From Bacteriovorax sp. (GTDB lineage: Bacteria > Bdellovibrionota > Bacteriovoracia > Bacteriovoracales > Bacteriovoracaceae), in the NCBI GenBank assembly GCA_014378525.1, contig JACMNL010000095.1, positions 1 through 35,833 on the forward strand: a stretch of DNA of 35,833 nt. Reading direction: 5' to 3'. Below the pieces are notes generated by a model, which searched no databases, had not been told where the DNA came from, and was given only the letters and a program-made list of their open reading frames with translations. A program made the position numbers and the translations under genes. The first letter of the stretch is position 1; each line of letters opens with the position of its first letter. Positions 25,422-35,034 of the stretch are shown here, piece after piece.

Positions 25422-27479
25422 TTATGACTTAGCTGAATCACCTTTAGCAAAAATCGAAGCTACGAAATTCAGTGCATCTGTTGCACAAATTTCACAGTAA
25501 CCGTGATTCTTGATTAAGCGTGACTTAACAACATCAATTTTCTCTTGAGTTTCTTTATCTACAACTTTCGAAATGATCGTCGTAAGTTTGATTGAATCTT
25601 TCTGGTCTTCAAAAAGTTTCAGTTCAAGAGCTCTGTGCAAGCGCTCATTCATTTTGTAATCGAAAGTTTTCCCTTCAATTGCAAGTGCTCCGATGTAATT
25701 CATGATTTCTCTTCTGAAATCGTCTTTGCGGGACTCAGGGATATCAATTTTTTCTTCGATTGATCTCATGAAACGCTCATCAGCGTCTTCCAGTTTATTA
25801 GAGTATTTGTTCCTGATTTTTTCTTTTTGCGTATAGGCCTTTACGTTGTCGATGTAGTTAGCACATAACGTTTGAATCGCTGACTCATCAACCGAGATTG
25901 CCTTTTGCACGTCATTTTTAACTGTATCTTCATATTCCTGACGAGCGATCGCCAGCATCTCTTTATAGTGATCTAACTGCTCAGGTGAGTTGATTAGACC
26001 GTGGTGTTTTAATCCCGATTCAAGTTCGTTGAAAACCATGAATGGGTTTAAACAACCAACGTGGCCGTTTTTAACCAGAGAGTTTGAAAGTTTATCCTGG
26101 ATGTAACGAGGAGAAATACCTTCTAAACCTTCACGGATCGCTTCTTTTCTTAATTCCTTAACGTTGTCTTCATTGTAACCAGGAAGAGTCTTACCGTTAT
26201 AAAGTTTTAATTTTTGAAGTTTCGTTAAGTCTGATTTTTTCGGTTCTTCAAGACGAGTTAAGATCGACCAAGTCGCTGCCATCTCAATAGTGTGAGGAGC
26301 GATATGCACGTGAGGGATTTTTTCAGAGTTAAAATCTTTTTGATAGATTTTTACTTCCTGATCTAATCTCGTGATGTATGGAACGTCGATTTTTACAGTT
26401 CTGTCTCTTAGAGCTTCCATGAACTCATTCGATTGAAGTTTTCTGAATTCCGGCTCGTTTGTATGGCCTAAAATAACTTCATCGATATCAGTCTGAGAGA
26501 ATTTTTTCGGTTTAATAGACTGCTCTTGAGAAGCACCAAGCAGATCGTATAAGAAAGCTACGTCTAGTTTTAACATCTCGATAAATTCAACGATCCCGCG
26601 GTTGGCGATGTTAAACTCTCCGTCGAAGTTAAAGGCACGCGGATCTGAATCCGATCCGTATTGAGCGATTTTTCTGTAGTTGATATCACCGGTTAATTCT
26701 GTTGAATCCTGGTTCTTCTCATCTTTTGGCTGGAACGTACCAATCCCTATTCTGTCTTTTTCCGACAGAAGAAGGCGCTTCACGCGAACGTGATTTAAAA
26801 CTTTTTTCCAGTCGCCGTTATATTTTTTTAAATAAGCAGCAAGGATGTATCTGTCGGCCGGACAAACTTCAGCTTTAATGTTGATTTTGTATCCGTCTTT
26901 TTTACCTTTATTCACTTCTTCTAAAAACTGCTTACGAACTTCTACCGGAAGAAGCTTAAGTGGCTCTTCGTGCATTGGTGAAGGGAAAACTTTTGCACCA
27001 CCAAGAATGTCTGATTCAGTTTCATCAAACCATTCAAATGTATAAAGTGCTCCAAGGTCTGTGCGCGAATAGTGCTCAATCCCTTTTTTAATCATTCTTG
27101 AAATTGAAGATTTTGCAGATCCAACCGGTCCGTGTAGTAAAAGAACACGTTTTTCAGTTCCATATCCTGCCGCTGCAGATTTAAAGAAGTTTACTAACTT
27201 CATTAAGTGAACATCAATTCCGAATACAGCATCTTTTCCGTTTTGAATCGGATCATCAAAGAAGTGGTATCTTAATACTTCTTTTTTATATTCTGTGTAG
27301 TTAGTTGAACCATATGACATGATCATATCGTGAACACGTTGAAAGGCATTTCTTGTTACGCGAGGATTTTCCGCTACCAGATCTAAATACTCCTGAAACG
27401 TTCCAGTCCAGTGTAAATGAGAAAAGTCTGAAGCTTTATAATTCTCATCCATGAACTTATTGATATCTAATTTCGACAT
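25422..27479 (-). CDS. prkA: PrkA family AAA+ serine protein kinase
   Basis: A 685-residue PrkA/YeaG homologue. The AAA-PrkA domain has Walker A GPVGSAKS at 117-124, followed by [20 protein letters not shown] (family-specific), and the Walker B/sensor region around [20 protein letters not shown]. The C-terminal PrkA domain covers roughly the last 270 residues and includes [19 protein letters not shown]. PrkA was described as a Ser/Thr kinase; more recent work on the Bacillus protein proposes an ATP-dependent protease, so activity is debated. Two in-frame ATGs are four codons apart (27491 and 27479); I favour 27479 because GGGGGGA precedes it. The PP2C gene diverges from this start. Confidence 0.93.
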   Translation of the reverse strand: MSKLDINKFMDENYKASDFSHLHWTGTFQEYLDLVAENPRVTRNAFQRVHDMIMSYGSTNYTEYKKEVLRYHFFDDPIQNGKDAVFGIDVHLMKLVNFFKSAAAGYGTEKRVLLLHGPVGSAKSSISRMIKKGIEHYSRTDLGALYTFEWFDETESDILGGAKVFPSPMHEEPLKLLPVEVRKQFLEEVNKGKKDGYKINIKAEVCPADRYILAAYLKKYNGDWKKVLNHVRVKRLLLSEKDRIGIGTFQPKDEKNQDSTELTGDINYRKIAQYGSDSDPRAFNFDGEFNIANRGIVEFIEMLKLDVAFLYDLLGASQEQSIKPKKFSQTDIDEVILGHTNEPEFRKLQSNEFMEALRDRTVKIDVPYITRLDQEVKIYQKDFNSEKIPHVHIAPHTIEMAATWSILTRLEEPKKSDLTKLQKLKLYNGKTLPGYNEDNVKELRKEAIREGLEGISPRYIQDKLSNSLVKNGHVGCLNPFMVFNELESGLKHHGLINSPEQLDHYKEMLAIARQEYEDTVKNDVQKAISVDESAIQTLCANYIDNVKAYTQKEKIRNKYSNKLEDADERFMRSIEEKIDIPESRKDDFRREIMNYIGALAIEGKTFDYKMNERLHRALELKLFEDQKDSIKLTTIISKVVDKETQEKIDVVKSRLIKNHGYCEICATDALNFVASIFAKGDSAKS

Positions 27480-27587
27480 TAGTCCCCCCATCTTTTTATA
27501 CGAATTTCACTTTTAATTATGACATAGTTTCAAAATGTTTCCTAAAAATTTAAGACAGAGCAAAACACTCCGGTATGAAAAATGAAA

Positions 27588-27616
27588 TTGACAAAAATGG
27601 GTGCCCCTTTAACAAT
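27588..27616 (+). promoter_or_regulatory. Likely promoter of the PP2C gene
   Basis: A perfect TTGACA (27588-27593) is followed after 17 bases by AACAAT (27611-27616). The predicted start near 27623 leaves a leader of about 35 bases before the ATG at 27658. Confidence 0.55.
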
Positions 27617-27657
27617 AGGCATAGACACAAAATAATTTTTACTGGATCCAACCTTCT

Positions 27658-28401
27658 ATGGGATTAATCGCCGCAGCTAACACAGACATCGGAAGAAAAA
27701 GAAAAACGAATCAAGATTCGTATTTTCTAAGTCTGGAGAAAAAACTTTTTGTCGTCGCCGACGGAATGGGTGGCCATAATGGCGGAGATATCGCTTCGCA
27801 GATGGCAGTCAAGGCCCTCCCTCAGTATGTTATTGAGAACCAGGACATGGAACCCGCACCTTTGATGGTCGGATCGATTAAAGAATCAAACCGGGCCATC
27901 AAGAATTTCGGAGAAACTCATCCCGAGCTGGTGGGAATGGGAACAACTATCGTCAGTTTTTATTTCAAAGGCCAGAATATTTATGTCGGGAATGTCGGTG
28001 ACTCACGCGCCTATCTCGTTAATAATAAAAAAATATTTCAACTGACACGCGACCACTCTCTCGTGCAGGAAAAACTAAATTACGGTGTATATAACCGTGA
28101 GCAGGCGGCCCTTGATCCGCAGAAAAACGTTTTAGTTCGCACCGTCGGATTTGAGGATGATGTCGACGTCGACGTCTTTACTTACAAAGTTGTCAAAAAC
28201 GATATCTTTTTTATTTGCTCGGATGGACTGCACGGAAAAGTTTCTGACGAAGATATGCTATACATCATAAACAGAATGATACCAGACCCAGCTGTTGCAA
28301 CTCAGGCCGTGGCCGACAAAGTCATCAAAGCTTTAATCGATCAGGCGAATGAAAATGGCGGCCAGGATAACATCACGGCAATTCTTGTCATAGCTCAGTA
28401 A
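27658..28401 (+). CDS. PP2C-family (PPM) serine/threonine protein phosphatase
   Basis: A 247-residue single-domain bacterial PP2C phosphatase, soluble and without signal peptide. It carries the standard metal-binding motifs: TNQDSY (D20), VVADGMGGHNGGD (D35, G36), GNVGDSRAYLV, LTRDHSLVQ, ICSDGLHGKVSD (Asp of the second metal site) and NGGQDNITAILV with D237. These would coordinate two Mg/Mn ions to hydrolyse phospho-Ser/Thr. It is divergent from prkA, suggesting that it may reverse PrkA-dependent phosphorylation; this is context inference. Ribosome binding site is weak (GGATCC region). A nested hairpin follows the stop. Confidence 0.93.
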   Translation: MGLIAAANTDIGRKRKTNQDSYFLSLEKKLFVVADGMGGHNGGDIASQMAVKALPQYVIENQDMEPAPLMVGSIKESNRAIKNFGETHPELVGMGTTIVSFYFKGQNIYVGNVGDSRAYLVNNKKIFQLTRDHSLVQEKLNYGVYNREQAALDPQKNVLVRTVGFEDDVDVDVFTYKVVKNDIFFICSDGLHGKVSDEDMLYIINRMIPDPAVATQAVADKVIKALIDQANENGGQDNITAILVIAQ

Positions 28402-28454
28402 AGAGCGAAAAAATGCGTAGCATTTTTACTGGTTATCTTTCGAGTTCGCTCTTT
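28400..28454 (+). terminator. Nested hairpin terminator after the PP2C gene
   Basis: An outer stem AAAGAGCGAA (28400-28409) / TTCGCTCTTT (28445-28454) encloses an inner hairpin AAAAATGC (28409-28416) / GCATTTTT (28420-28427) with a GTA loop. The inner hairpin ends in a short T-run. The stop codon of the PP2C gene overlaps the outer left arm. Confidence 0.6.
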
Positions 28455-28464
28455 CAAATTTCCA

Positions 28465-28493
28465 TTGCATTCTCTCCCCTTAAAACTTACAAT
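28465..28493 (+). promoter_or_regulatory. Likely promoter of the M23 peptidase gene (and perhaps secA)
   Basis: TTGCAT (28465-28470) and TACAAT (28488-28493) are spaced by exactly 17 bases. The predicted start near 28500 is about 25-35 bases upstream of the possible start codons. Confidence 0.6.
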
Positions 28494-28523
28494 TTATTAG
28501 TACAATTTTTCGCAAGTCTTTAA

Positions 28524-29645
28524 ATGGAGTTTCCATTGGATCGCTATTATACATTGATGATTATTCCGGAAAAAAATAAAGACGTCAGATCGATCAAGAT
28601 TCCGCGTCTGGTTTTTAAATCTCTGGTTTTTCTTTTTATCACATTCACAATTCTTTTAGGGATTCTGACATACGACTACTGGAATGTTTTAAGCCAGGTT
28701 TATGAAAACAAACATCTGCTTGTTGAAAACCGTCAGCTGAAAGAACAGGTTCAGTTATTCCAGATGAAACTCAACTCAATCACTGACGACCTTGAACGTA
28801 TCAATGTGTTTGAGCGAAAACTTCGCGCGATCACGGGCCTTGAAGCAATTCAACCAACGACTGTTGATGCCGGTTCAAGTTCATACAATCAGACGAAGGG
28901 ATCGAGCGACATGATCGGTGAACCCGACCGCGATTACAATCCCGGCATGATGATAAAAATCTTTAAATCACAGCCGAAGAAAACTGCACAGAAGCTGGAG
29001 CAGTTTGAAGACGATAAAAAATATCAAGAAACTAAAAAAGCTTACGAAGAAAAAATTTCGTCAGCTTATTTGCAGTACAACGATTTTACTTATTCGAAAG
29101 AATGGTCGTTCATGACCAGACAGAGTTTAAGTATGGCACCGATGTACGCCGAGTTTGACTACAAATATGAAGTGGTCACAGGTTTTTTAAGAGAAATTGA
29201 AGTGCGCGTCCATCAACTCGATCAGCACTTACTGGATAAAGAATCATTTCTTCGCTCGACTCCTACACTTATGCCGACGACCGGACATCTCACGTCTACT
29301 TATGGCCCGAGAATGTCTCCTTACGCCGGAAGAGTTAAATTTCACGAAGGCATTGATGTTGGTGCACCTATTGGCACGGCCATTGTTGCACCAGCTGACG
29401 GCATCGTAACTTTTGCAGGACCGAAACCTGGATTTGGTAACTTCGTTCAGATCGACCACGGTTACGGGGTCGAAACTATTTACGGTCACGCCTCTGCTGT
29501 CATTGCTAAAAAAGGACAAAAAGTCGCGCGTGGCGATCGAATTGCTATCGTCGGGAACACAGGGTACTCGACTGGGCCACATGTCCACTACGAGGTCCGT
29601 GTCAACGGAACGCCCGTTGACCCACTTTACTACACACTTAATTAA
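28524..29645 (+). CDS. Membrane-anchored M23/LytM-type murein endopeptidase
   Basis: A peptidoglycan endopeptidase (or EnvC-like regulator) of 373 residues, anchored by one membrane segment at about 31-50. A coiled coil (about 58-105) and a partly disordered stalk precede a LytM domain at about 258-370. The zinc ligands and catalytic residues are present: H274 and D278 in HEGIDVG, H322 in YGHAS, and H353/H355 in GPHVHYEVRV. An intact set favours an active enzyme. The ATG at 28524 lacks a Shine-Dalgarno sequence, whereas an in-frame TTG at 28536 has GGAG six bases before it and gives MDRYYTLMIIPEKNKDVR, so the true start may be 28536. secA follows after 40 bases. Confidence 0.9.
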   Translation: MEFPLDRYYTLMIIPEKNKDVRSIKIPRLVFKSLVFLFITFTILLGILTYDYWNVLSQVYENKHLLVENRQLKEQVQLFQMKLNSITDDLERINVFERKLRAITGLEAIQPTTVDAGSSSYNQTKGSSDMIGEPDRDYNPGMMIKIFKSQPKKTAQKLEQFEDDKKYQETKKAYEEKISSAYLQYNDFTYSKEWSFMTRQSLSMAPMYAEFDYKYEVVTGFLREIEVRVHQLDQHLLDKESFLRSTPTLMPTTGHLTSTYGPRMSPYAGRVKFHEGIDVGAPIGTAIVAPADGIVTFAGPKPGFGNFVQIDHGYGVETIYGHASAVIAKKGQKVARGDRIAIVGNTGYSTGPHVHYEVRVNGTPVDPLYYTLN

Positions 29646-29685
29646 TTAAATTTTTTACTATTTTTATTTCTCAGGAGCTTGAACG

Positions 29686-32241
29686 ATGTTTAATCCATTA
29701 CACATGATTTTCGGTACGAAATATGACCGCGATTTAAAGAAACTAAAACCACTGGTAGAAGTGATCAATGCACTTGAACCGAAAATGAAACAACTTTCAG
29801 ATGAAGAACTAAAGGCCCAAACGCCAAAGCTGAGAGCACAACTTGCTTCAGGTAAAACTGTTGCAGATATTTTACCGGAAGCATTTGCCACAATCAGAGA
29901 AGCTTCAACTCGCGTATTGGGAATGAGACACTTCGACGTCCAGATGATGGGTGGTCTTGCTCTTTACAACGGTGGTATCGCAGAAATGAAAACCGGAGAA
30001 GGAAAGACGTTAACAGGAACTCTTCCACTCTACGCTGTTGCTTTAGAAGGCAAAGGTGCACACGTTGTAACCGTCAACGATTACCTCGCAAAACGTGATG
30101 CTGATGAAATGGGTGTTCTTTACGAATGGATGGGATTAACTATTGGTTGTATCCTTTCTCAAATGACTGATGAAGACCGTCAGGTTGCTTACAAATGCGA
30201 CATCACATACGGAACGAACAACGAATTTGCTTTCGACTACCTTCGCGACAACATGAAATTTTCTCTTGAGGAATACGTCCAGAGAGATCACCACTTCTGT
30301 ATCGTCGATGAGGTGGATTCAATTCTTATCGATGAAGCGAGAACGCCGTTATTAATTTCAGGGCCGTCAGAAGGTGATGCTTCACTTTATTACGTAGCTA
30401 ACGATATTATCCCTCAGTTGAAAAAAGATGTTCACTACACTGTGGATGAAAAAGCTAGATCAGCAATGTTCACTGAAGACGGTGTAGTAAAAGTTCAGGA
30501 ACTTTTAAAAATTGATAACCTTTACAAGGTTGAGCACTCTAACCTGCTCCACCATTTAAACCAGTCACTAAAAGCGCACAGCCTTTTCAAACTGGACGTG
30601 GACTATGTTAACCGCGACGGACAAATCATTATCGTTGATGAGTTCACAGGAAGATTAAAAGAAGGTTCGCGCTGGTCTGACGGACTTCACCAGTCTGTTG
30701 AAGCTAAAGAAGGCGTGAAGATTAAATCTGAAAACCAGACGCTTGCCTCAATCACTTTCCAGAACTACTTCAAACTTTATAAAAAACTTTCAGGTATGAC
30801 GGGTACTGCTGATACTGAAGCAGAAGAATTCATGACGATCTATAAACTGGACGTTGTCGTTATCCCTACGAACCTTCCAATGGCACGTAAGGATGAACCG
30901 GATATCATTTACAAAAACCGTGCAGCTAAATACAAGGCCGTTGCAGAGTTGATTAAAACTCTTCACGCTAAAGGACAACCGGTTCTGGTTGGTACAATCG
31001 CCATTGAAACTTCTGAACTTTTATCTCAGGAGTTAACTAGAGCAGGAATCAAGCACGAAGTACTGAACGCTAAACAACATGAACGTGAAGCGGAAATTAT
31101 CAAAAATGCCGGACAAAACGGTGCGGTTACAATTGCAACCAACATGGCCGGACGTGGTACCGACATAAAGTTAACTCCGGAAACAAAAGCTGCGGGTGGT
31201 TTATACATTCTTGGTACTGAAAGACACGAATCACGCCGTATCGATAACCAGCTTCGCGGACGTTCAGGACGTCAGGGAGATCCGGGGAATTCGAAATTTT
31301 TCTTATCACTTGAAGATGATTTAATGAGAATTTTTGGTTCTGATAAAATCGCAGGCCTGATGAACACATTGGGTATGAAAGAAGACGAGCCGATTGAACA
31401 CAAAATGATTTCGAACGCGATTGCAAAAGCTCAGCAAAAAGTGGAAGCACATAACTTTGATATTCGTAAGCATTTACTTGAGTACGACAACGTTATGAAC
31501 GAGCAACGTCGTATCATCTATAAAATCCGCCGCGATATTTTAAATGACTCTGACAACGCCGGTTTCGTTTCAGAAATGGTGGAAGACGTTGCAGTGGATT
31601 TTTTAGCGAATTACAGACCTGAGAAAAAAGCTCCGCTTGATTCATGGGACTGGGCCGGCCTGAAACACGGATTTAAAACGATGTTTAATACAGACTATGA
31701 TGTCTCATACAACGAGCTGATTACATCTTATGATAGTGAAATCGAGCAGTACTTCGGTGCAATCGCCAACAAAGTTCTTGAGAAGAAATTTTCTCAGTAT
31801 GAGCCGGAACAGATTGTTTACGCTTTAAGAGAGATTCTTCTTTCAGCTTTCGATCAGCACTGGAAAGACCATTTACTTCAAATGGACCACGCTAAAGAAG
31901 GGATCAACCTTCGTGCGTACGCTCAGAAAGACCCGTTAACTGAATACAAAAAAGAATCATTCCTTCTTTTCGATGCAATGAAAGGCGAAGTTAAGAAATC
32001 GATTGTTAATAATTTATTTACAGTTAGACTTTATACTAAGGCCGAGATCGAAGAGCTTCAGAAGAAACACTCTGAAGAATTAGAGGCCCAGCTTGAAGCA
32101 CACAGACGCTTATTAGAAGCTGAGACAGTGAAGGAAGAAGCAAAACTAATCAAGAGATCAAACCCGAAAGTGGGACGCAATGATCCTTGTCCATGCGGCT
32201 CTGGTAAAAAGTATAAGCAGTGTCACGGGACAGATGCTTAA
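29686..32241 (+). CDS. secA: Preprotein translocase ATPase subunit
   Basis: Motor of the SecYEG pathway, driving export of the many signal-peptide proteins encoded around it. At 851 residues it is a normal proteobacterial length. Seen in order: Walker [11 protein letters not shown] (101-110), [65 protein letters not shown]-type NBD1 sequence, [46 protein letters not shown], and the C-terminal zinc site C835-C837-C846-H847 ([16 protein letters not shown]). AGGAG lies nine bases before the ATG. It lies downstream of the M23 gene and 9 bases upstream of the acidic YbjQ-like gene. Confidence 0.97.
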   Translation: MFNPLHMIFGTKYDRDLKKLKPLVEVINALEPKMKQLSDEELKAQTPKLRAQLASGKTVADILPEAFATIREASTRVLGMRHFDVQMMGGLALYNGGIAEMKTGEGKTLTGTLPLYAVALEGKGAHVVTVNDYLAKRDADEMGVLYEWMGLTIGCILSQMTDEDRQVAYKCDITYGTNNEFAFDYLRDNMKFSLEEYVQRDHHFCIVDEVDSILIDEARTPLLISGPSEGDASLYYVANDIIPQLKKDVHYTVDEKARSAMFTEDGVVKVQELLKIDNLYKVEHSNLLHHLNQSLKAHSLFKLDVDYVNRDGQIIIVDEFTGRLKEGSRWSDGLHQSVEAKEGVKIKSENQTLASITFQNYFKLYKKLSGMTGTADTEAEEFMTIYKLDVVVIPTNLPMARKDEPDIIYKNRAAKYKAVAELIKTLHAKGQPVLVGTIAIETSELLSQELTRAGIKHEVLNAKQHEREAEIIKNAGQNGAVTIATNMAGRGTDIKLTPETKAAGGLYILGTERHESRRIDNQLRGRSGRQGDPGNSKFFLSLEDDLMRIFGSDKIAGLMNTLGMKEDEPIEHKMISNAIAKAQQKVEAHNFDIRKHLLEYDNVMNEQRRIIYKIRRDILNDSDNAGFVSEMVEDVAVDFLANYRPEKKAPLDSWDWAGLKHGFKTMFNTDYDVSYNELITSYDSEIEQYFGAIANKVLEKKFSQYEPEQIVYALREILLSAFDQHWKDHLLQMDHAKEGINLRAYAQKDPLTEYKKESFLLFDAMKGEVKKSIVNNLFTVRLYTKAEIEELQKKHSEELEAQLEAHRRLLEAETVKEEAKLIKRSNPKVGRNDPCPCGSGKKYKQCHGTDA

Positions 32242-32250
32242 AAGGTAGAC

Positions 32251-33582
32251 ATGGTTAAAAAGAAGGATGAAGAGAATAAAGACTTAACGAGAATCGAGGA
32301 TCTTTCCGAGTTTTTACACTCGGAAGATTCTGATCTCGATATGCAGTTTGATAACTTTTCTCCTGATCAGAATAAAAAAGATCTATCATCAACGGGCATC
32401 AGTCTTGATGCCTTAGATGAAGGTGATGCGCCACCTGAAATCCCCTTTGAAATGTCTGAAGAAGTAACAACTGAAGAAGTTCCCGCCTTCGAAGTCAGTT
32501 CTCTCGATGAAGTATCATTCGAGCAAAGCGATGAATCTCCTTCTGATTTTACATTCGAAAATAATTCATTCGGCGACGACTCAACAGAAGAAAATTCTTT
32601 TGAAGGCTCTATCGATGAATCTGATGACGAACTGTTGTCAGAAAATCCAATGGAATCGAGCAGTGATGCATTTGCGTTTGATACCAACGATCTGGACGAC
32701 GTAGAAATCATCCCGATGGTGGAAGAAACAATCGCCTCTCATGAAACTTATACAAATACTTCTGAGCGTTTTGAAGACGTAAAAACTTTTGCCAATAATT
32801 TTTCTTACGGACAGGTTCAGGGCGGAGGAAATCCTCCTTATAGTATTATCGTCCGTCACATAAAATTTAAAGAAGAAGCTGACGATATTGTCAATCTGCT
32901 CAAAGAATTCGGCATCGTCACAGATACCAATGAAAAAGATACTCTGATGGCCATAGAACTGGGGTCATTAATCATCCCTCAGATCAGTGAGTATACGGCG
33001 ATCATACTCGCTCATAAATTGCGCCGTTTCGATCTCGATCTGGAAGTAGGCCTATCAGATGAAGTACACCCGTCAAAATCAGGTGAATCAAATCCACGTG
33101 GATTATTGAAAAAAGACAGCTTAAAACAAAACAGAACTGAGAGTTTAAAGCTTTCGGAACTTGATAACACAATCCAGGATATCATCGTGACAACCATGTC
33201 ATCGATTCAGGGTTACAACGTCGAGAGCTACATCGGAGTACAGACAACTTTTTCAATAGTTGAAGAAGCGGAGCTTGAAAAACTTCAGTACGTTCAAAGA
33301 ACCAACAGAGAGCACTCTGAACTTTATGATTTCGAAAATACAGAAACGTCGGAAATCACCTCTGAAAAAGCATTCAAAGACTATCAGAATTCTTTTTCAC
33401 TGATCTATGATGACCTGACTCAACAACTAAAACAAAAAGCGTTCGCCCAAAATGCCAACGCACTTTTGGGTTTATCTTTTCAACTTTCACCGCTAAATTT
33501 TGAACGCTCTCATAACCGTGTGAGTGCTTATCAGATTACGTGTAGTGCCACTCTTGCGATTATAAGCAGGGAGAATGCGTGA
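32251..33582 (+). CDS. Acidic protein with C-terminal YbjQ-like domain
   Basis: A 443-residue cytoplasmic-looking protein. Residues 1-180 are very rich in Asp, Glu and Ser with phenylalanine-containing short blocks (SFGDDSTEENSFEGS) and look disordered. Residues about 197-270 form a small alpha/beta domain (YSIIVRHIKFKEEADDIVNL; IELGSLIIPQISEYTAIILA) that I cannot name. Residues about 311-438 resemble the YbjQ/UPF0145 fold (PF01906): IIVTTMSSIQGYNVESYIGV, then QKAFAQNANALLGLSFQLS and SAYQITCSATLAII. The YbjQ call is from the pattern of motifs (TT..I.GY.V..Y.GV and A...ANA..GL). It lies 9 bases after secA and overlaps glpD by GTGA. Confidence 0.78.
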   Translation: MVKKKDEENKDLTRIEDLSEFLHSEDSDLDMQFDNFSPDQNKKDLSSTGISLDALDEGDAPPEIPFEMSEEVTTEEVPAFEVSSLDEVSFEQSDESPSDFTFENNSFGDDSTEENSFEGSIDESDDELLSENPMESSSDAFAFDTNDLDDVEIIPMVEETIASHETYTNTSERFEDVKTFANNFSYGQVQGGGNPPYSIIVRHIKFKEEADDIVNLLKEFGIVTDTNEKDTLMAIELGSLIIPQISEYTAIILAHKLRRFDLDLEVGLSDEVHPSKSGESNPRGLLKKDSLKQNRTESLKLSELDNTIQDIIVTTMSSIQGYNVESYIGVQTTFSIVEEAELEKLQYVQRTNREHSELYDFENTETSEITSEKAFKDYQNSFSLIYDDLTQQLKQKAFAQNANALLGLSFQLSPLNFERSHNRVSAYQITCSATLAIISRENA

Positions 33583-35024
33583 GTATACCGGCAGATAAAA
33601 CTCAATTTAAAACCGTCATTGTTGGCGGTGGTATTGTCGGTGCCGGAATTTTCCGCGACCTCGTTTTAAACGGTGTTGAAACCCTTCTGGTTGAGGCCGG
33701 AGATTTTTCCTCACAAACGAGCGAGCGCAGTTCAAAAATGCTTCACGGTGGAATCAGATACCTTGAGAATATGGATTTCCCATTGGTGTTTGAAGCTCTT
33801 CACGAAAAAAACCTGTGGCTGAAACTTACTCCACATCTCGCCAAAGAAGTTCCTTTTTATCTTCCGGTTTATAGCGATGCAAAACGTCCGCTCTGGATGA
33901 TCAGGATTGGCCTTTATTTATACGATTTTCTTTCGAGCTTTAAAAACTCTCCCTACAGTATGAAATCAAAATCCCAAACGCTTCAGGACATCATTGGATT
34001 AAATCCTGAGGGTCTGACAGGTGCCGGAGTTTATTTCGACGGAATTATGGACGACGCAAAAATCACTCTGGAAGTTATTTACGATGCACTTGCCGAAGAT
34101 CATGCTTACGCCTTAAACCACACAAAAGTTGTGAACGTAAGAAAGATCAATAACAAAAATACACTGACGATCAAAGACCAGTTTACTGGTGTTGAAACAA
34201 ATATTATTGCTGACCAGGTGGTTTATGCCCTTGGCCCTTTCACTGATATTTTTTTAAAACAATATGATTTCTATAACTGGCAGGACGTTCTCCTTCCTTC
34301 GAAAGGCTCACATATCTGGATTAGTGCCAGGGATCTTCCTATCGCCTACCCGATTGTTATGACTCCTCAGGATGAATTCGGTGACCGTGTAATATTCGTT
34401 ATCCCTCACGGTGATAAAGTCCTCGTTGGTACAACAGAAGTCCCAAACAAAGATGATCTTTTTCACGTAACACCTACTGATGAAGAAATTAATTACCTGA
34501 TTAAAAATTTAAATTCTTATTTCCCTAAACTCGACATCAAAAAAGAAAAAATCATTGGTAGTTTTGCTGGAATAAGACCGCTTGTGAGAGAAGGAAACTC
34601 AGCTGGTGACAGAGGAAAAACTTCACGCGAGCATAAAGTTTTTCAACCGAGCTCTGATACCTATGTTATCGCCGGCGGAAAATATACAACATTCAGAGTC
34701 ATGGGCCGTGAAGTTACCCAGAAAATATGTCATCGTTTTAGAGTGAGCTACAATCGCGATAAAACTGAAACGCCACTCCGACGTCCGTCTGTCATTGAAC
34801 CGTTTGAATGGAGACTTCCATCAGAAGCTGACCTGGTTCACATTTGTGAAACGGAAATGCCAAAGACCTTTGAAGATTTAGTGATGAGAAGGTTGTCGAT
34901 TTCTACGAGAGCGATCTGGAAAGAGAATACGTCGGTGGATTTTGATGAGTACTTTACTAAACATCAAAAGACGTTAAGCAAATATTTTCATGTTTCAAAT
35001 GAAAATATTAAAAATTTCAAATAA
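33579..35024 (+). CDS. glpD: FAD-dependent glycerol-3-phosphate dehydrogenase (aerobic type)
   Basis: Oxidises sn-glycerol 3-phosphate to dihydroxyacetone phosphate at the inner membrane and passes electrons to quinone. Its 481 residues are slightly shorter than E. coli GlpD (about 500). The N-terminus has the FAD dinucleotide fold GGGIVGAG at 16-23, then ETLLVEAGDFSSQTSERSSK and MLHGGIRYLE, the DAA family signature. Later landmarks are GVYFDGIMDDAKITLEVIYD, PSKGSHIW, FVIPHGDKVLVGTTEVP, FAGIRPLV and IAGGKYTTFRVMG. The start is GTG overlapping the stop of the preceding gene (GTGA), with AGGGAGAA upstream. No glycerol kinase or permease gene is in the window. Confidence 0.92.
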   Translation: MSIPADKTQFKTVIVGGGIVGAGIFRDLVLNGVETLLVEAGDFSSQTSERSSKMLHGGIRYLENMDFPLVFEALHEKNLWLKLTPHLAKEVPFYLPVYSDAKRPLWMIRIGLYLYDFLSSFKNSPYSMKSKSQTLQDIIGLNPEGLTGAGVYFDGIMDDAKITLEVIYDALAEDHAYALNHTKVVNVRKINNKNTLTIKDQFTGVETNIIADQVVYALGPFTDIFLKQYDFYNWQDVLLPSKGSHIWISARDLPIAYPIVMTPQDEFGDRVIFVIPHGDKVLVGTTEVPNKDDLFHVTPTDEEINYLIKNLNSYFPKLDIKKEKIIGSFAGIRPLVREGNSAGDRGKTSREHKVFQPSSDTYVIAGGKYTTFRVMGREVTQKICHRFRVSYNRDKTETPLRRPSVIEPFEWRLPSEADLVHICETEMPKTFEDLVMRRLSISTRAIWKENTSVDFDEYFTKHQKTLSKYFHVSNENIKNFK

Positions 35025-35034
35025 TTATTAATTT

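Noticed and set aside
27484-27493. CCCCCCATCT resembling an RpoH-type -10 element
   Set aside because: It points away from prkA on the plus strand, no CTTGAA-like -35 lies at proper distance, and the G-run on the other strand is better explained as a ribosome binding site.
29244-29588. Minus-strand frame of 114 codons opposite the M23 domain
   Set aside because: The opposite strand encodes an intact LytM active site; this frame has no family features.
32367-32711. Serine-rich 114-codon frame on the minus strand
   Set aside because: It is the complement of the Asp/Glu/Ser-rich coding region of the YbjQ-like gene; the composition is a by-product.
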